Shown here: piece by piece, positions 1 to 11,708 of the stretch
Position numbering within the stretch: position 1 is the first letter of the stretch
How the letters are laid out: every line of letters starts with the position of its first letter
NCBI RefSeq assembly: GCF_004104355.1
Contig: NZ_RJLM01000016.1
Span: forward strand, 18,482 to 82,481
From: Photobacterium chitinilyticum
Lineage (GTDB): Bacteria; Pseudomonadota; Gammaproteobacteria; Enterobacterales; Vibrionaceae
Direction of reading: 5' to 3'
DNA: 64,000 bases
Made by a program: the position numbers and the translations under genes
The notes under the pieces: model-generated
Told to the model about the DNA's origin: nothing
The model's database searches: none
Seen by the model: the letters and a program-made list of their open reading frames with translations, nothing else

Positions 1-1304
<1,304 letters not shown>

Positions 1305-1445
1305 TTAGTATACCAGACACACTTTATTGCCACAACGTGAAAACTATCACAGCATTGATCGTTTTTTTTTGTTTCAAATCAAATATACCCAACAGCCTGC
1401 CTATCACGGTGCTTTTGTCGCCGAAATCCGGCTCCGACTGGTGAA

Positions 1446-2270
1446 TTAAACGCCGGACTGGCGTTCACGCTGTTTTACCTTATCCCACTCACTATCGAGC
1501 AGATCCAGCGAACAATCGTTAAGATGCTTCCCTTGTTCTAGCACACTTTTTTCAACTTCGCGAAATCGACGCTCGAATTTTTTATTGGCCCGCTGCAGGG
1601 CAGTTTCCGGTCTGACATTCAGATGACGGCTAAGGTTGACCACAGCAAAGAGTAGATCCCCAACTTCTTCTTCGATCTTACCTTGATTGGGTGATACTTG
1701 GATGACTTCATCCATTACTTCATCAATTTCCTCTTTCACCTTTTCAACCACAGGCCCGACTGTATTCCAGTCAAAACCATGCTTGGCGCAACGCTTTTGG
1801 ATCTTGTCTGCACGCGTAAGAGCCGGAAAGGCTTTAGGGATATTAGCCAGGATACTTACGTCCTCACCTTTGGCTTCTCGCTCTTTGGCCTTTTCTGCTT
1901 CCCAGTTGGCATTGATTGCCGCATCGTCTTCGAACTCAGTATCACCAAACACATGGGGATGTCGGCGGGTTAGCTTTTCATTGATACCGGCAACAACATC
2001 ATCAAAGTCAAACAGTCCCTGCTCTTTTCCCAGCTGGCTATAGAAGATGACCTGAAACAATAGATCCCCGAGCTCTTCGCGCACATCGTTCCAGTCCTGC
2101 TGCTCAATCGCATCGGCTACCTCGTACGCCTCTTCAATGGTATGCGGTACAATAGAGGCGAAATTCTGTTTGAGATCCCACGGGCAGCCCTTGTTCGGAT
2201 CCCGCAATGTCGCCATAATTTCAACCAGCTGATCAATCGGTGTGTGCTGTTTCTCGCTCATAGTCGTCAT
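1446..2270 (-). CDS. mazG: Nucleoside triphosphate pyrophosphohydrolase MazG
   Basis: An all-alpha NTP pyrophosphohydrolase that hydrolyses (d)NTPs to monophosphates and PPi; in E. coli it lowers ppGpp and counters MazEF effects. The 274-residue protein has two tandem MazG domains. GCPWD comes near the N-terminus, followed by the EEAYEV/EELGDLLFQ metal-binding segment, with a second EEVGDLLFAVVNLSRHL copy near residues 205-220. Start choice is ambiguous: the first ATG at 2270 gives MTTMSEKQ and a second ATG at 2261 fits the family length equally well; neither has a strong ribosome site. A terminator separates it from relA upstream, so it probably has its own promoter. Confidence 0.96.
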   Translation of the reverse strand: MTTMSEKQHTPIDQLVEIMATLRDPNKGCPWDLKQNFASIVPHTIEEAYEVADAIEQQDWNDVREELGDLLFQVIFYSQLGKEQGLFDFDDVVAGINEKLTRRHPHVFGDTEFEDDAAINANWEAEKAKEREAKGEDVSILANIPKAFPALTRADKIQKRCAKHGFDWNTVGPVVEKVKEEIDEVMDEVIQVSPNQGKIEEEVGDLLFAVVNLSRHLNVRPETALQRANKKFERRFREVEKSVLEQGKHLNDCSLDLLDSEWDKVKQRERQSGV

Positions 2271-2292
2271 TCTTGTGTTCTTTTATTCAGTT

Positions 2293-2320
2293 AAAAAAAC
2301 GGGCGGCAATAGGCCACCCG
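2293..2320 (-). terminator. Rho-independent terminator after relA
   Basis: On the minus strand a CGGGTGG/CCGCCCG stem is followed directly by seven T. It lies 26 bp past the relA stop and before mazG. Confidence 0.8.
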
Positions 2321-2345
2321 CTTCTCGCTTCTCGCTTCTCAGAGT

Positions 2346-4571
2346 CTAGTAGAGACGCTTGGCTTCGGCGACATCCTTCACCTGCTCAATTCGCTTAAGT
2401 ACCCGGCTCAATACTTCGAGATCGGTCAGCTCCAGATCAAAATCCATAATCGACATCTGTTTCTTGAAGTCGATACGGCTCTTCATCCCCGCAACCTTCA
2501 CTTTCTCGTTTGCCAGCGTACTCGTCAGATCTTTGATCAAGCCGTTACGTTCCGAGGCCGTCACTCGCACCGTGATATTGTAGTTACCGACAAAACCACC
2601 GCCCCAAACTGTATGGATCATTCGTTCAGGCGCATGATGACGCAGCTCTTCAAGCTGTTCACAATCGCTGCGGTGTACCGAAATACCCCGTCCTTGCGTT
2701 ACGAAACCAATGATTTCATCGCCAGGAATTGGCTGGCAACAGCGCGCAAGGTGAGTCATCAGGTTATCAACCCCTTCAACGACGACAGCATCACGCTGAG
2801 GCTTCTTGCTGGTTTCAACCTTGGTACTTGCCTCGGCCAATTTCTCCAGCAGCTGCTGATCTTCCTCTTCCGCGGTAGGCTTGTTAACCAGCGCATTAAT
2901 ATGGTTTATCACCTGATTAATACGCAGATCACCGCTTCCGATCCCGGCATATAGCTCCACCGCCGAATTAACGTTAAAACGCTTCAGGGCATAGGCCTGG
3001 GCATCTTTCAGCGTTGCACCAATTTTCGTCAGCTCAGCTTCGAGGATCTCACGACCGGCGGTAATATTCTTGTCCCGATCCTGCTTACGGTACCAGGCAT
3101 GTACCTTGGCACGCGCGCGACTAGATGTAACAAACCCCAGGTTAGGGTTCAGCCAGTCACGAGAGGGATTTGGTTCTTTCTGAGTAATAATCTCGACCTG
3201 CTCACCCATCTGCAAACGATAGGTAAACGGTACGATACGCCCTTCAACCTTGGCACCAATACAACGGTGACCAACTTCGGAATGAATGTGGTAGGCAAAA
3301 TCCAGCGGTGTCGCATTCAGTGGCAAATCAACCACATCCCCTTTCGGCGTAAAGGCATATACCCGGTCATCAAAAACCTGGCTACGTAGCTCATCGAGCA
3401 TTTCGCCAGAATCTGACATCTCTTCCTGCCACGCGAGTAGCTTCCGAAGCCAGTTTATTTTTTCGTCATACGACGATTTTGCGCCGCCTGACGAGCCTTC
3501 CTTGTACTTCCAGTGTGCCGCGACACCCAGCTCTGACTCTTCGTGCATTTGCTTGGTACGGATCTGAATTTCAATGGTCTTCCCTTCCGGCCCGAGCACC
3601 ACTGTATGAATAGACTGATAACCATTCGGTTTGGGGTTGGCGACATAGTCATCAAATTCTTTCGGCAGGTGACGGTATTTGGTATGCACGACGCCTAGTG
3701 CGGCATAGCAATCTTGCAGCTGATCAGCAATGATGCGCACCGCCCGGACATCGAACAGTTCATCAAAAGCCAAGCTTTTCTTCTGCATCTTACGCCAGAT
3801 GCTATAGATATGCTTAGGACGGCCATGCACTTCAGCCTTGATATGCGAGACTTTCATTGACTCATCTAAGTCTGTCACAAAGTGGTCGATGTACTGCTCA
3901 CGGTCAATACGACGCTCAGAAAGCTGCTTGGCAATTTGTTTGTAGGTATTCGGGTGATTATAGCGAAACGCATAATCTTCGATCTCCCACTTCAACTGAC
4001 CAATCCCCAGCCGGTTAGCCAGCGGGGCGTATATATTGGCGCACTCTTTTGCCGCCGCACGACGGACCTCATCCGGTTCGTCTTTCACTTCGCGTAGATT
4101 ACAGATACGCTCAGCCAGCTTGATCACCACGCAGCGGAAATCATCCACCATCGACAGTAACATACGACGAATATTATCCACCTGAGCCGACTGCGCCGCC
4201 CCTTCCGTGGTGGCATTTAGCTGACCGATGGCCGCCATCTGGTCAACGCCTGTTACCATCTGCAAAATCGTATTGCTATAATCTTCCTTCAGCTGTTCTT
4301 GGTCATATACGCCAGCCTGAACCAACGGGAACAGCAACGCGGCGATCAGGGTATCCCTGTCCATACTCAGAGTGACAAGGATCTCCACCATTTCGCGGCC
4401 ACGCCATAACAGTAACGGCGCAGACTCTTCCTCTGTCGTTAACTCGATACATCGCTGATAAGTTTGCGTAATGCGTTTCGCCACTTTGGCGTCCTGCTGC
4501 AAACTATCCACCCAAGATGAAAGCTCAAATGTATCATTTTCCTTTAAATGCGCACCGCGAACTGCGACCAT
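2346..4571 (-). CDS. relA: (p)ppGpp synthetase I RelA
   Basis: Ribosome-associated alarmone synthetase that makes (p)ppGpp from ATP and GTP/GDP when uncharged tRNA enters the A site. The protein has 741 residues, close to E. coli RelA (744). Order: an N-terminal pseudo-hydrolase domain that lacks the catalytic HD pair (the region reads LIAALLFPLVQAG, which separates RelA from bifunctional SpoT); the synthetase domain with YSIWRKMQKK and FDVRAVRI; a TGS domain (VFTPKGDVVDLP type, here YAFTPKGDVVDLPL); a zinc-finger/CC segment with LARCCQPIPGD; and a C-terminal ACT/RRM domain. AGGATAG precedes the ATG. rlmD ends 41 bp upstream on the same strand, so the two are probably cotranscribed. Confidence 0.98.
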   Translation of the reverse strand: MVAVRGAHLKENDTFELSSWVDSLQQDAKVAKRITQTYQRCIELTTEEESAPLLLWRGREMVEILVTLSMDRDTLIAALLFPLVQAGVYDQEQLKEDYSNTILQMVTGVDQMAAIGQLNATTEGAAQSAQVDNIRRMLLSMVDDFRCVVIKLAERICNLREVKDEPDEVRRAAAKECANIYAPLANRLGIGQLKWEIEDYAFRYNHPNTYKQIAKQLSERRIDREQYIDHFVTDLDESMKVSHIKAEVHGRPKHIYSIWRKMQKKSLAFDELFDVRAVRIIADQLQDCYAALGVVHTKYRHLPKEFDDYVANPKPNGYQSIHTVVLGPEGKTIEIQIRTKQMHEESELGVAAHWKYKEGSSGGAKSSYDEKINWLRKLLAWQEEMSDSGEMLDELRSQVFDDRVYAFTPKGDVVDLPLNATPLDFAYHIHSEVGHRCIGAKVEGRIVPFTYRLQMGEQVEIITQKEPNPSRDWLNPNLGFVTSSRARAKVHAWYRKQDRDKNITAGREILEAELTKIGATLKDAQAYALKRFNVNSAVELYAGIGSGDLRINQVINHINALVNKPTAEEEDQQLLEKLAEASTKVETSKKPQRDAVVVEGVDNLMTHLARCCQPIPGDEIIGFVTQGRGISVHRSDCEQLEELRHHAPERMIHTVWGGGFVGNYNITVRVTASERNGLIKDLTSTLANEKVKVAGMKSRIDFKKQMSIMDFDLELTDLEVLSRVLKRIEQVKDVAEAKRLY

Positions 4572-4612
4572 TTCTCTATCCTGTTATGTTCTCTGTTAAT
4601 GTTGAATAAACA

Positions 4613-5944
4613 CTACTTTTTGGAGCCCAGACTCTTTTTCGTAAACAGGGCCATAGACTCCAGATGCCCGGTATGCGGGAACATATCCAACATCCCCAGA
4701 CGTTCCAGCTGATATCCTTGTTTCAGCAACACCTGGCTGTCTCTTGCCAGCGTGGCAGGGTTGCATGAAACATACACGACCCTTTCCGGGTTCAAATTCA
4801 CAACATGCTGCATCACACCAGCCGCGCCGGCACGGGCAGGGTCGAGCAAAATTTTATTAAAATGTTCCTGCGCCCATTCTAGCGTAGTCACATCTTGATC
4901 TAAATTCGCCTGGTAAAACGCAGTATTATTTTGCTTGTTTATCAGTGCATTATCAGTTGCACGATGCACCATCTCATCGACACCTTCAACACCGACCAGC
5001 ACTTTTGCTCGTTTTGCCAGCGGCAGGCTAAAGTTACCCAAACCACAGAACAGATCCAATACACGATCCTGTGGTGCGACGTCTAGCCACTCCAGCGCCT
5101 GCTGTACCATCTGTTTGTTCACATCCCGGTTAACCTGAATAAAGTCTTTCGGGGAAAAGTACAACTTCTGGTCATCTAACTCATAATACGGAGCCTGACC
5201 TGAAATTCTATCGATTGAATCAGATGTTGGGGCCAAATACAGAATAACATCGTATTGGTCGGCAAACTGACGCAGCAAGGTCATATCTTTGTCATTAAAC
5301 GGCTGCAGATGGCGGATCAGTACCACCCGGCCATTATCTGCCTCGACTAGCTCGACATGACCAAGGTGCTTTTGCCCCTTCAGCCGAGTTAACAGACTCC
5401 GTAACGGAGGCAAAAGTTCATTTAATGATTGTGCCAGCACCGGACATTGCTCGACATCGACAATATCCTTGCTCTGCTTTTTGCGAAATCCGAACAGCAG
5501 CTTACCGTTGCTTGGCCTGAGACTAAAACGGGAACATCGACGATAGTTTTTATCGTTACCGACGATCGGCGCAGCCTGATCCATATCCGTTGCCGCAAAC
5601 TTACTTATCAGCTCGGCCAATGCCTGCTGTTTGGCCTCAACCTGGCCTGAATGGGATAAATGTTGCAAGTTACACCCGCCACACTGGTCATAGATAGAGC
5701 AATGCGGTTTAATACGCGCCTGACTGTCAACCAAACGTTTAATGACTTTGGCACGCGCGTACTGCTTCTTGTCTTCGGTTAGCTGAACCAGCGCCTTTTC
5801 GCCCGGCAGCAGGCCATCAACGAAGACCGGCTTTCTGTTGATATGACCAATACCGGCGCCAAGGTGATCCAGGCGGCTTATAACAATTTCTTTATGCTTG
5901 GTATCGGTTACTTTTCGTTTTTGAGGCTTAAAAAAGCGTGCCAT
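4613..5944 (-). CDS. rlmD: 23S rRNA (uracil-1939-C5)-methyltransferase RlmD
   Basis: SAM-dependent enzyme that methylates U1939 of 23S rRNA. I place the start at the ATG of MARFFKPQKRK, giving 443 residues like E. coli RlmD (433); the open frame extends 35 codons further upstream without family similarity. A TRAM domain comes first (ISRLDHLGAGIGHINRK). The [4Fe-4S] cysteines are in CSIYDQCGGC plus VEQCPVL. The Rossmann methyltransferase fold has DLFCGLGNFSLPLA, and the catalytic cysteine is in VYVSCNPATLARD. It is divergent from barA and leads into relA, the arrangement in enterobacteria. Confidence 0.96.
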   Translation of the reverse strand: MARFFKPQKRKVTDTKHKEIVISRLDHLGAGIGHINRKPVFVDGLLPGEKALVQLTEDKKQYARAKVIKRLVDSQARIKPHCSIYDQCGGCNLQHLSHSGQVEAKQQALAELISKFAATDMDQAAPIVGNDKNYRRCSRFSLRPSNGKLLFGFRKKQSKDIVDVEQCPVLAQSLNELLPPLRSLLTRLKGQKHLGHVELVEADNGRVVLIRHLQPFNDKDMTLLRQFADQYDVILYLAPTSDSIDRISGQAPYYELDDQKLYFSPKDFIQVNRDVNKQMVQQALEWLDVAPQDRVLDLFCGLGNFSLPLAKRAKVLVGVEGVDEMVHRATDNALINKQNNTAFYQANLDQDVTTLEWAQEHFNKILLDPARAGAAGVMQHVVNLNPERVVYVSCNPATLARDSQVLLKQGYQLERLGMLDMFPHTGHLESMALFTKKSLGSKK

Positions 5945-6100
5945 AGTGTTTTGACTCACGGAGCAGATAGACCAAACTGAGTGATATTGTCGGCAGTTTG
6001 GTATTAGTTGATTGTCGAATAGCCATAGTTTCATTAAGCTAACGGCCACAGATGGACGACAATTCTCCCACAGAATCGCATTCTTGTAATTAAGAGAACC

Positions 6101-8866
6101 ATGACCAAATATGGACTTCGTGCCAGGGTCTTCACCCTGACATTAGCACCGACGCTGATTATTGGCCTGCTATTAAGCGCATTTTTTACTATGAGCCGTT
6201 ATCGGGATCTTGAGCACCAGCTGATTTCGACCGGTGCCAGTATCGTCGAACCCCTTGCGATTTCAACCGAATACGGAATGACGGATAAAAATCGCGAAGC
6301 CGTTCGCCGCCTGATCAGCTATGCTCATCGCAAGCATTCACAGATAGTCCGCAGCATTGCCGTCTTTGATGCCGACAACCAGCTGTTTGTCACCTCAAAC
6401 TTCCACCGAAATTTCGAGGCACTGATGTATCCGGATGATCAGCCAATCCCGATGCTGCTCGATACCCGGCTCAACGAAAATTCCCTCATCCTCCGAGCCC
6501 CGATTTTAAGTGAAGGCCAATTTTCCTCAATATCGGGGCCAGGCTACCAGGCTGAAGCACTCGGCTACATCGCACTGGAGCTCGACTTGAGCGCCCTGCG
6601 CCTGCAGCAATACCAAGAGGTATTTACCGCCCTAATGGTGCTCCTGCTCGGGCTAACCCTGTCATCGCTCTTCGCCTATAGGCTGATGAAAGACGTTACC
6701 CGGCCTATATCCCATATGGTCAGCGTGGTGGATAGGATCCGCCGCGGGCACCTCGATATTCGAATCGAGGGCCAGTTGCTCGGTGAACTCGATACCCTGA
6801 AAAACGGTATCAACGCCATGGCTATCTCGCTATCGGAATACCACATTGAGATGCAGCAGAGTATCGACCAGGCAACATCCGATTTGCGCGAAACCCTAGA
6901 GCAGCTGGAAATCCAGAATGTCGAGCTGGATATTGCCAAGAAGCGGGCCCAGGAAGCCGCACGGGTAAAATCTGAGTTTCTGGCCAATATGTCGCACGAA
7001 CTGCGGACACCGCTGAACGGGGTGATTGGCTTTACCCGCCAAATGCTGAAAACCCGCCTCAGTACCAGCCAGCAGGATTACCTGCAGACGATTGAAAAAT
7101 CAGCCAACAACTTGCTGACCATCATCAATGACATTCTCGACTTCTCCAAACTGGAGGCCGGTAAACTATTACTGGAAAATATCCCGTTCGACTTCACGGA
7201 TTCATTGGATGAGGTCATGAAACTTCTGGCACCAAGTGCCCACGAAAAAGGCCTTGAACTGACGCTGAAAGTGGACAACAGGATCCCGACCGGGCTGATA
7301 GGCGACCCATTGCGCATCCAACAGGTACTGACCAACCTGATTGGCAATGCAGTGAAGTTTACCGAACGCGGCAACATTGATGTTTCGGTAGAACTGAAAA
7401 CCGATCGCGACGAGAGCGTCGAGCTCCAATTCATGGTACGAGATACCGGCATCGGTATTTCCGAACGCCAGCAGGCACAGCTATTCCAGGCCTTCAGCCA
7501 GGCTGATGCCAGTATTTCTCGCCGCTATGGCGGTACCGGACTTGGCCTCGTGATCACCCAGAAACTGGTTACCCAGATGGGCGGTGAAATCAGCCTGACC
7601 AGCCGACTCCACCAGGGGTCGACATTCTGGTTCAGCCTGCGGCTGACCAAAACGGATCTGCCGGTATCCCAGCCAATTGATACCTCATCGCTGACCGGCA
7701 AGAAGCTGCTGCTCATCGAGCCCAATATGCAGGCGGCCTCTGTGGTCCAGCAGCGCTTGATCAAGGCCGGGCTCCATGTCACTTACCGCTCGACCATGCC
7801 GGAAGATGCCGAGCATCACCATTTTGCGCTACTCAACCTTACACCGGGAGAGCAGCCGCCGATTGCAAGCCTGTTGGATATGGTATTCAAAGCCGAGCAG
7901 CTCACTGATCAAGTCATGGTTTGCCTGCCGACCACCGAGCTGGCATTGTCTGAACGCCTGGTCAACGCTGGCGTATCCGCCTGTCTTCCGAAGCCGCTTG
8001 CTCACCGTAAGCTACTGGAAGCCTTAATCAGCGAACCAGATATGTTCTCTGAGCCGGTACAGCAATTACTACCAGAGCCCAGCCAAAGCATTCAGCCGCT
8101 AACTGTCATGGCGGTCGATGACAATCCGGCCAATCTAAAGCTGATTTCTGCCCTGCTCAGTGAGCGGGTCGAAACCGTCATTACTGCAACGGGTGGCCGA
8201 AAAGCGGTGGGGTATGCCCACCAGAAAGGCTTTGATTTGATCTTCATGGATATCCAGATGCCGGAAATGGATGGTGTCACGGCCTGCCAAGAGATCCACA
8301 AGACCGAGCTCAACCACAATACACCCGTTATTGCCGTGACCGCTCACGCAATGGCCGGAGAGCGAGAACGTCTAATCGATGCGGGCATGGATGACTACCT
8401 GACCAAACCTATCGAAGAGCATATCCTGCAACAGATCCTAGCCAAGTGGACGCTCCCTCACGATGCTGATACGAGCCCGGTTTCAGAAGCTATCCCTGAG
8501 CCGGATCCCGAGACACATCCCGTCAATCACAATATCAGCTGGGATTGGGATCTCGCACTGAAACAAGCCGCTGGCAAGGAAGATCTTGCCAAGGACATGC
8601 TGCAGATGCTGCTCGACTATATGCCGGAAGTAGAAATGCTGGTCAATGAAGCGTTGGATGGCAGAAATGTTGAACTATGGCCGCCGATACATAAGCTACA
8701 CGGCAGCTGTGCCTATAGCGGAGTGCCAAGGCTGAAAAACCTCTGCTATACCATTGAAACGGCACTGAAAGCCGACGCGAAGGTTGAAGACATCGAGCCA
8801 GAGTTGTTTGAGCTGATCGACGAGATGAATAACGTGGTAAAAGCATCGAAGACGTATCGGCACTAG
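6101..8866 (+). CDS. barA: Hybrid sensor histidine kinase BarA (VarS in vibrios)
   Basis: Membrane kinase that signals through an unorthodox phosphorelay to the response regulator UvrY/VarA, which drives CsrB-type RNAs. Reading the 921 residues: TM1 near 10-30; a periplasmic sensor; TM2 near 172-192; HAMP; a coiled coil; HisKA with phospho-acceptor His299 in SHELRTPLNG; HATPase with DTGIGIS and GGTGLGL; a degenerate receiver around 535-650 without the acidic pocket; a true receiver with VDDNPANLKL and phospho-acceptor Asp717 in FMDIQMPEMDG; and a C-terminal HPt domain with His864 in HKLHGSCAYSG. All relay residues are present. Divergent from rlmD, convergent with acpS. Confidence 0.97.
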   Translation: MTKYGLRARVFTLTLAPTLIIGLLLSAFFTMSRYRDLEHQLISTGASIVEPLAISTEYGMTDKNREAVRRLISYAHRKHSQIVRSIAVFDADNQLFVTSNFHRNFEALMYPDDQPIPMLLDTRLNENSLILRAPILSEGQFSSISGPGYQAEALGYIALELDLSALRLQQYQEVFTALMVLLLGLTLSSLFAYRLMKDVTRPISHMVSVVDRIRRGHLDIRIEGQLLGELDTLKNGINAMAISLSEYHIEMQQSIDQATSDLRETLEQLEIQNVELDIAKKRAQEAARVKSEFLANMSHELRTPLNGVIGFTRQMLKTRLSTSQQDYLQTIEKSANNLLTIINDILDFSKLEAGKLLLENIPFDFTDSLDEVMKLLAPSAHEKGLELTLKVDNRIPTGLIGDPLRIQQVLTNLIGNAVKFTERGNIDVSVELKTDRDESVELQFMVRDTGIGISERQQAQLFQAFSQADASISRRYGGTGLGLVITQKLVTQMGGEISLTSRLHQGSTFWFSLRLTKTDLPVSQPIDTSSLTGKKLLLIEPNMQAASVVQQRLIKAGLHVTYRSTMPEDAEHHHFALLNLTPGEQPPIASLLDMVFKAEQLTDQVMVCLPTTELALSERLVNAGVSACLPKPLAHRKLLEALISEPDMFSEPVQQLLPEPSQSIQPLTVMAVDDNPANLKLISALLSERVETVITATGGRKAVGYAHQKGFDLIFMDIQMPEMDGVTACQEIHKTELNHNTPVIAVTAHAMAGERERLIDAGMDDYLTKPIEEHILQQILAKWTLPHDADTSPVSEAIPEPDPETHPVNHNISWDWDLALKQAAGKEDLAKDMLQMLLDYMPEVEMLVNEALDGRNVELWPPIHKLHGSCAYSGVPRLKNLCYTIETALKADAKVEDIEPELFELIDEMNNVVKASKTYRH

Positions 8867-8904
8867 GGGCGAGAAACAAGAGTAAAGAGCTGATGCTCAA
8901 GAGT

Positions 8905-8932
8905 TAAAAAAGGCGAGATCAGTGATCTCGCC
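8905..8932 (-). terminator. Terminator at the end of the rpoE-acpS operon
   Basis: A GGCGAGATC/GATCTCGCC stem (9 bp, 3-nt loop) is followed on the minus strand by six T. The plus side lacks a T run, so it serves chiefly acpS; it may also stall barA transcripts. Confidence 0.8.
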
Positions 8933-8975
8933 TCTTGAAGCGAAGCGTAACTCGCTTCCCGTCGCTTCTGAAAAG

Positions 8976-9356
8976 CTAGCTTTCTAAAATCACCGTTGCT
9001 ACCGCGTACTTCTTTTCGTCAGCAATCGTGAGGTGGACATGGTTCGCCCCCATTGCGCCAGCAAGTTCTGCGGCCTTGCCCGACAATGTCAGGATAGGCT
9101 TACCCCGTTCGTCATTGCTGACAGTAAAATCATGAAACGACACACCGCAGGCAATACCGGTTCCCAACGCCTTCGACGCGGCTTCCTTGACGGCAAAGCG
9201 CTTGGCCAGATAGCGCCCTTTGAGTTTAAGGCTATGAAAAATAGTCAACTCAGAGGGGGAGAGCACCCGCTCGGCAAAGGCATCACCAGAACGGGCAAAA
9301 ACCTTTTCTACCCGTTCGATATCAGCAATATCAGTACCAAGACCCAGAATGGCCAT
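8976..9356 (-). CDS. acpS: Holo-[acyl-carrier-protein] synthase
   Basis: Transfers 4'-phosphopantetheine from CoA to a serine of apo-ACP, activating fatty acid synthesis. The 126-residue length is typical for the trimeric AcpS family. The signature [13 protein letters not shown] lies near the N-terminus (the Asp binds Mg), and [16 protein letters not shown] holds the catalytic Glu/Lys. It is the last gene of the rpoE operon; its ATG shares one base with the pdxJ stop (TAATG), so translation is coupled. Confidence 0.98.
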   Translation of the reverse strand: MAILGLGTDIADIERVEKVFARSGDAFAERVLSPSELTIFHSLKLKGRYLAKRFAVKEAASKALGTGIACGVSFHDFTVSNDERGKPILTLSGKAAELAGAMGANHVHLTIADEKKYAVATVILES

Positions 9357-10087
9357 TAACGACGCGCATCCAGCATTTCAACTTTCATATCAGCTACGGC
9401 TTTTTGCAGGCCATCGAATGCTGCACGGCCAATAATCGAGTGACCAATGTTAAGCTCGTACAGCTCCGGCAGTGCCGCAATGGGCTTAACGTTATGATAC
9501 GTCAGACCGTGGCCGGCATTGACCTTAATGCCCTGATCGTCGGCATAGCTAGCCGCTGCGGCAATTTTCTTCAGCTCGTCCTGCTGCGCTTCTTCGGTCT
9601 CTGCATCGGCATAATGACCAGTATGAAGCTCGATATAAGGTGCGCCACAGGCAACGGCTGCATCAATTTGTTCGCGGTCGGCATCAATAAACAGTGAAAC
9701 TTTAATACCCGCTTCGCCCAGCTTAGCTGTCGCAGCTTTGATTTTCTCCAGCTGACCGGCGACATCCAGACCACCTTCCGTTGTTAGCTCTTCACGCTTT
9801 TCCGGTACCAGGCAAACAAACTCAGGCTGGGTTTCCAGTGCAATCTTGACCATCTCATCGGTCACAGCCATTTCCAGGTTCATTCGAGTCTGGATAGTTT
9901 CACGCAAAATTCGAACGTCACGATCATTGATATGACGACGGTCTTCACGCAGGTGAACTGTAATACCGTCTGCACCCGCACGCTCAGCCACCTCTGCAGC
10001 ATGTACAGGATCTGGGTAACGAGTACCTCGAGCGTTACGTAGAGTGGCAATATGATCGATATTAACGCCGAGTAAGATGTTGTTCAT
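9356..10087 (-). CDS. pdxJ: Pyridoxine 5'-phosphate synthase
   Basis: Condenses 1-deoxyxylulose-5-phosphate with 3-amino-2-oxopropyl phosphate to give PNP, the last ring-closing step of DXP-dependent vitamin B6 synthesis. The 243-residue TIM barrel shows [17 protein letters not shown] (catalytic His and phosphate-binding residues), [12 protein letters not shown], and HGLTYHNV with the C-terminal phosphate-gripper GHSIIGRA. It overlaps recO by ATGA and acpS by one base. pdxJ-acpS adjacency is conserved in gammaproteobacteria. Confidence 0.98.
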   Translation of the reverse strand: MNNILLGVNIDHIATLRNARGTRYPDPVHAAEVAERAGADGITVHLREDRRHINDRDVRILRETIQTRMNLEMAVTDEMVKIALETQPEFVCLVPEKREELTTEGGLDVAGQLEKIKAATAKLGEAGIKVSLFIDADREQIDAAVACGAPYIELHTGHYADAETEEAQQDELKKIAAAASYADDQGIKVNAGHGLTYHNVKPIAALPELYELNIGHSIIGRAAFDGLQKAVADMKVEMLDARR

Positions 10088-10794
10088 TTTCCGGTGCTCC
10101 TTCCTCTAGGGATAAACAATTCCCTGCTTTTTAATGGTTTCCCGCCAAGATACGGCTTCAAGGCTATACGTGTAAAGCGTTTTGCCGCCCGGAGTTGATC
10201 CGGGGTTTCAAAATGCCGGGTTGCAATGGCCGTTAACTGACTTCCGGTAAACGACAGCTGCCCTGCCACCATGGAAGCAGTAAAGCCCCGTTGTTCACGG
10301 TAGTTATAGGTCATATCACTTTCAACAGGTAAGCCGCTGCCGGCACAATGGAGAAAATCAATGCCATAGCCAAGGTGGTGTAATAGTGCTAATTCAAAAC
10401 GACGCAATGCTGGCTCTGGATTATCCGCCTGCGCCAGCTCTCGCAGCACATTCAAATAATCCAGAAACAGCACCGGATAAGGTGTGTTATTTTCCAGTAC
10501 CCGCGCCAAGACTTCGTTGACGTACATCGCGGAATACAGGATATAGCTGCGCATCGGTAGGCCAATGCTAATGGGCTCGGCATAGGTCAATACTGGCATT
10601 GAACCTCGGCCAGACCATTTCATAAACAGCGGGGTAAAAGGCTGCAAGGCACCTTTTAGATTGGAGCGCTTACGGCGCGCTCCTTTCGATAGGATAGTGA
10701 CACGGCCTGAATCTTCACTGAATACATCGAGGATCAGGCTCGTCTCACTATAAGGACGAGAATGAAGGACAAAACAACGCTGTAGCCCCTCCAT
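10084..10794 (-). CDS. recO: DNA repair protein RecO
   Basis: Recombination mediator that, with RecR, loads RecA on SSB-coated gaps and anneals strands. The protein has 236 residues. It shows an N-terminal OB fold ([20 protein letters not shown] followed by the basic KGARRKRSN) and a helical C-terminal part. The zinc-finger cysteines found in many RecO proteins are not evident, as in E. coli. It lies 8 bp after era and overlaps pdxJ, inside the operon. Confidence 0.96.
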   Translation of the reverse strand: MEGLQRCFVLHSRPYSETSLILDVFSEDSGRVTILSKGARRKRSNLKGALQPFTPLFMKWSGRGSMPVLTYAEPISIGLPMRSYILYSAMYVNEVLARVLENNTPYPVLFLDYLNVLRELAQADNPEPALRRFELALLHHLGYGIDFLHCAGSGLPVESDMTYNYREQRGFTASMVAGQLSFTGSQLTAIATRHFETPDQLRAAKRFTRIALKPYLGGKPLKSRELFIPRGRSTGK

Positions 10795-10802
10795 GGTGTC
10801 CC

Positions 10803-11708
10803 TTACAGGTCGTCGATGTAACCTAGGCTTCGTAGTGCACGTTCGTCATCTGCCCAGCCTGATTTCACTTTCACCCAAAGCTCCAAGTACACCTTGCGCT
10901 CAAACAGATCTTCCATATCAATACGGGCTTCTCGACCTATGACTTTCATTTTCTCGCCATTTTTGCCGATCACCATTTTCTTCTGGCCTTTTCGCTCGAC
11001 CAGAATCAAACCATTGATATCAAAACCATTCGTGCGCGGGTTAAAATCAAAACGCTCAATTTCAACCGTCACTGAATATGGCAGCTCTTCACCCAAAAAG
11101 CGCATCAGCTTTTCGCGGATAATTTCCGATGCCATAAAGCGCTGTGAACGATCTGTCACATACTCTTCAGGGAAGTAGTATTCACCTTCAGGTAAATGCT
11201 CGCGTACAATTTTTTCCACGGCATCTACGTTGGTGCCACTCTTCGCAGAAATTGGCACGACATCGACAAAATCCATCTTTTTAGACAGCTCTTCCAGATG
11301 CGGGAACAGCTCATGCTTATCTTTTACGTTGTCGACTTTATTGATCAGCAGTACTGTCGGCAGCTCACTTTTAATCAGCTTGTTCAGTACCATCTCATCA
11401 TCGGCCGTCCACACGGTACCGTCGACAAGGAACAGTACCAGTTCAACGTCAGTCAAAGAACTGCTTGCAGCACGGTTCATCAGCCGGTTGATAGTCCGTT
11501 TTTCTTCAATGTGAAGACCTGGAGTATCAATAAACACGGCTTGATAACCATCACGGGTATCAACCCCCATAATACGGTGGCGGGTGGTCTGAGGCTTACG
11601 TGAGGTGATCGATAACTTCTGCCCAACCAAACGGTTGAGCAAAGTTGATTTACCGACATTCGGTCGGCCGACGATGGCAATAAAGCCGCAATGCTGTGTG
11701 TCTGTCAT
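10803..11708 (-). CDS. era: Ribosome assembly GTPase Era
   Basis: Essential GTPase that binds the 3' end of 16S rRNA and helps 30S maturation. The 301-residue length is exactly that of E. coli Era. G1 is GRPNVGKST at residues 14-22, the switch II motif is DTPG, the NKVD base-recognition motif follows, and the C-terminal KH domain carries [17 protein letters not shown]. The start overlaps the rnc stop by ATGA, the conserved rnc-era coupling. Confidence 0.98.
   Translation of the reverse strand: MTDTQHCGFIAIVGRPNVGKSTLLNRLVGQKLSITSRKPQTTRHRIMGVDTRDGYQAVFIDTPGLHIEEKRTINRLMNRAASSSLTDVELVLFLVDGTVWTADDEMVLNKLIKSELPTVLLINKVDNVKDKHELFPHLEELSKKMDFVDVVPISAKSGTNVDAVEKIVREHLPEGEYYFPEEYVTDRSQRFMASEIIREKLMRFLGEELPYSVTVEIERFDFNPRTNGFDINGLILVERKGQKKMVIGKNGEKMKVIGREARIDMEDLFERKVYLELWVKVKSGWADDERALRSLGYIDDL

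Noticed and set aside
1336-1351. CRP-like CGTGAAAACTATCACA upstream of pyrG
   Set aside because: Imperfect left half and no known CRP link for pyrG; a chance match is plausible.
5100-5740. CCAAACGTTTAATG inside rlmD as a further PurR site
   Set aside because: Lies within coding sequence near 5732 and matches only the central bases.
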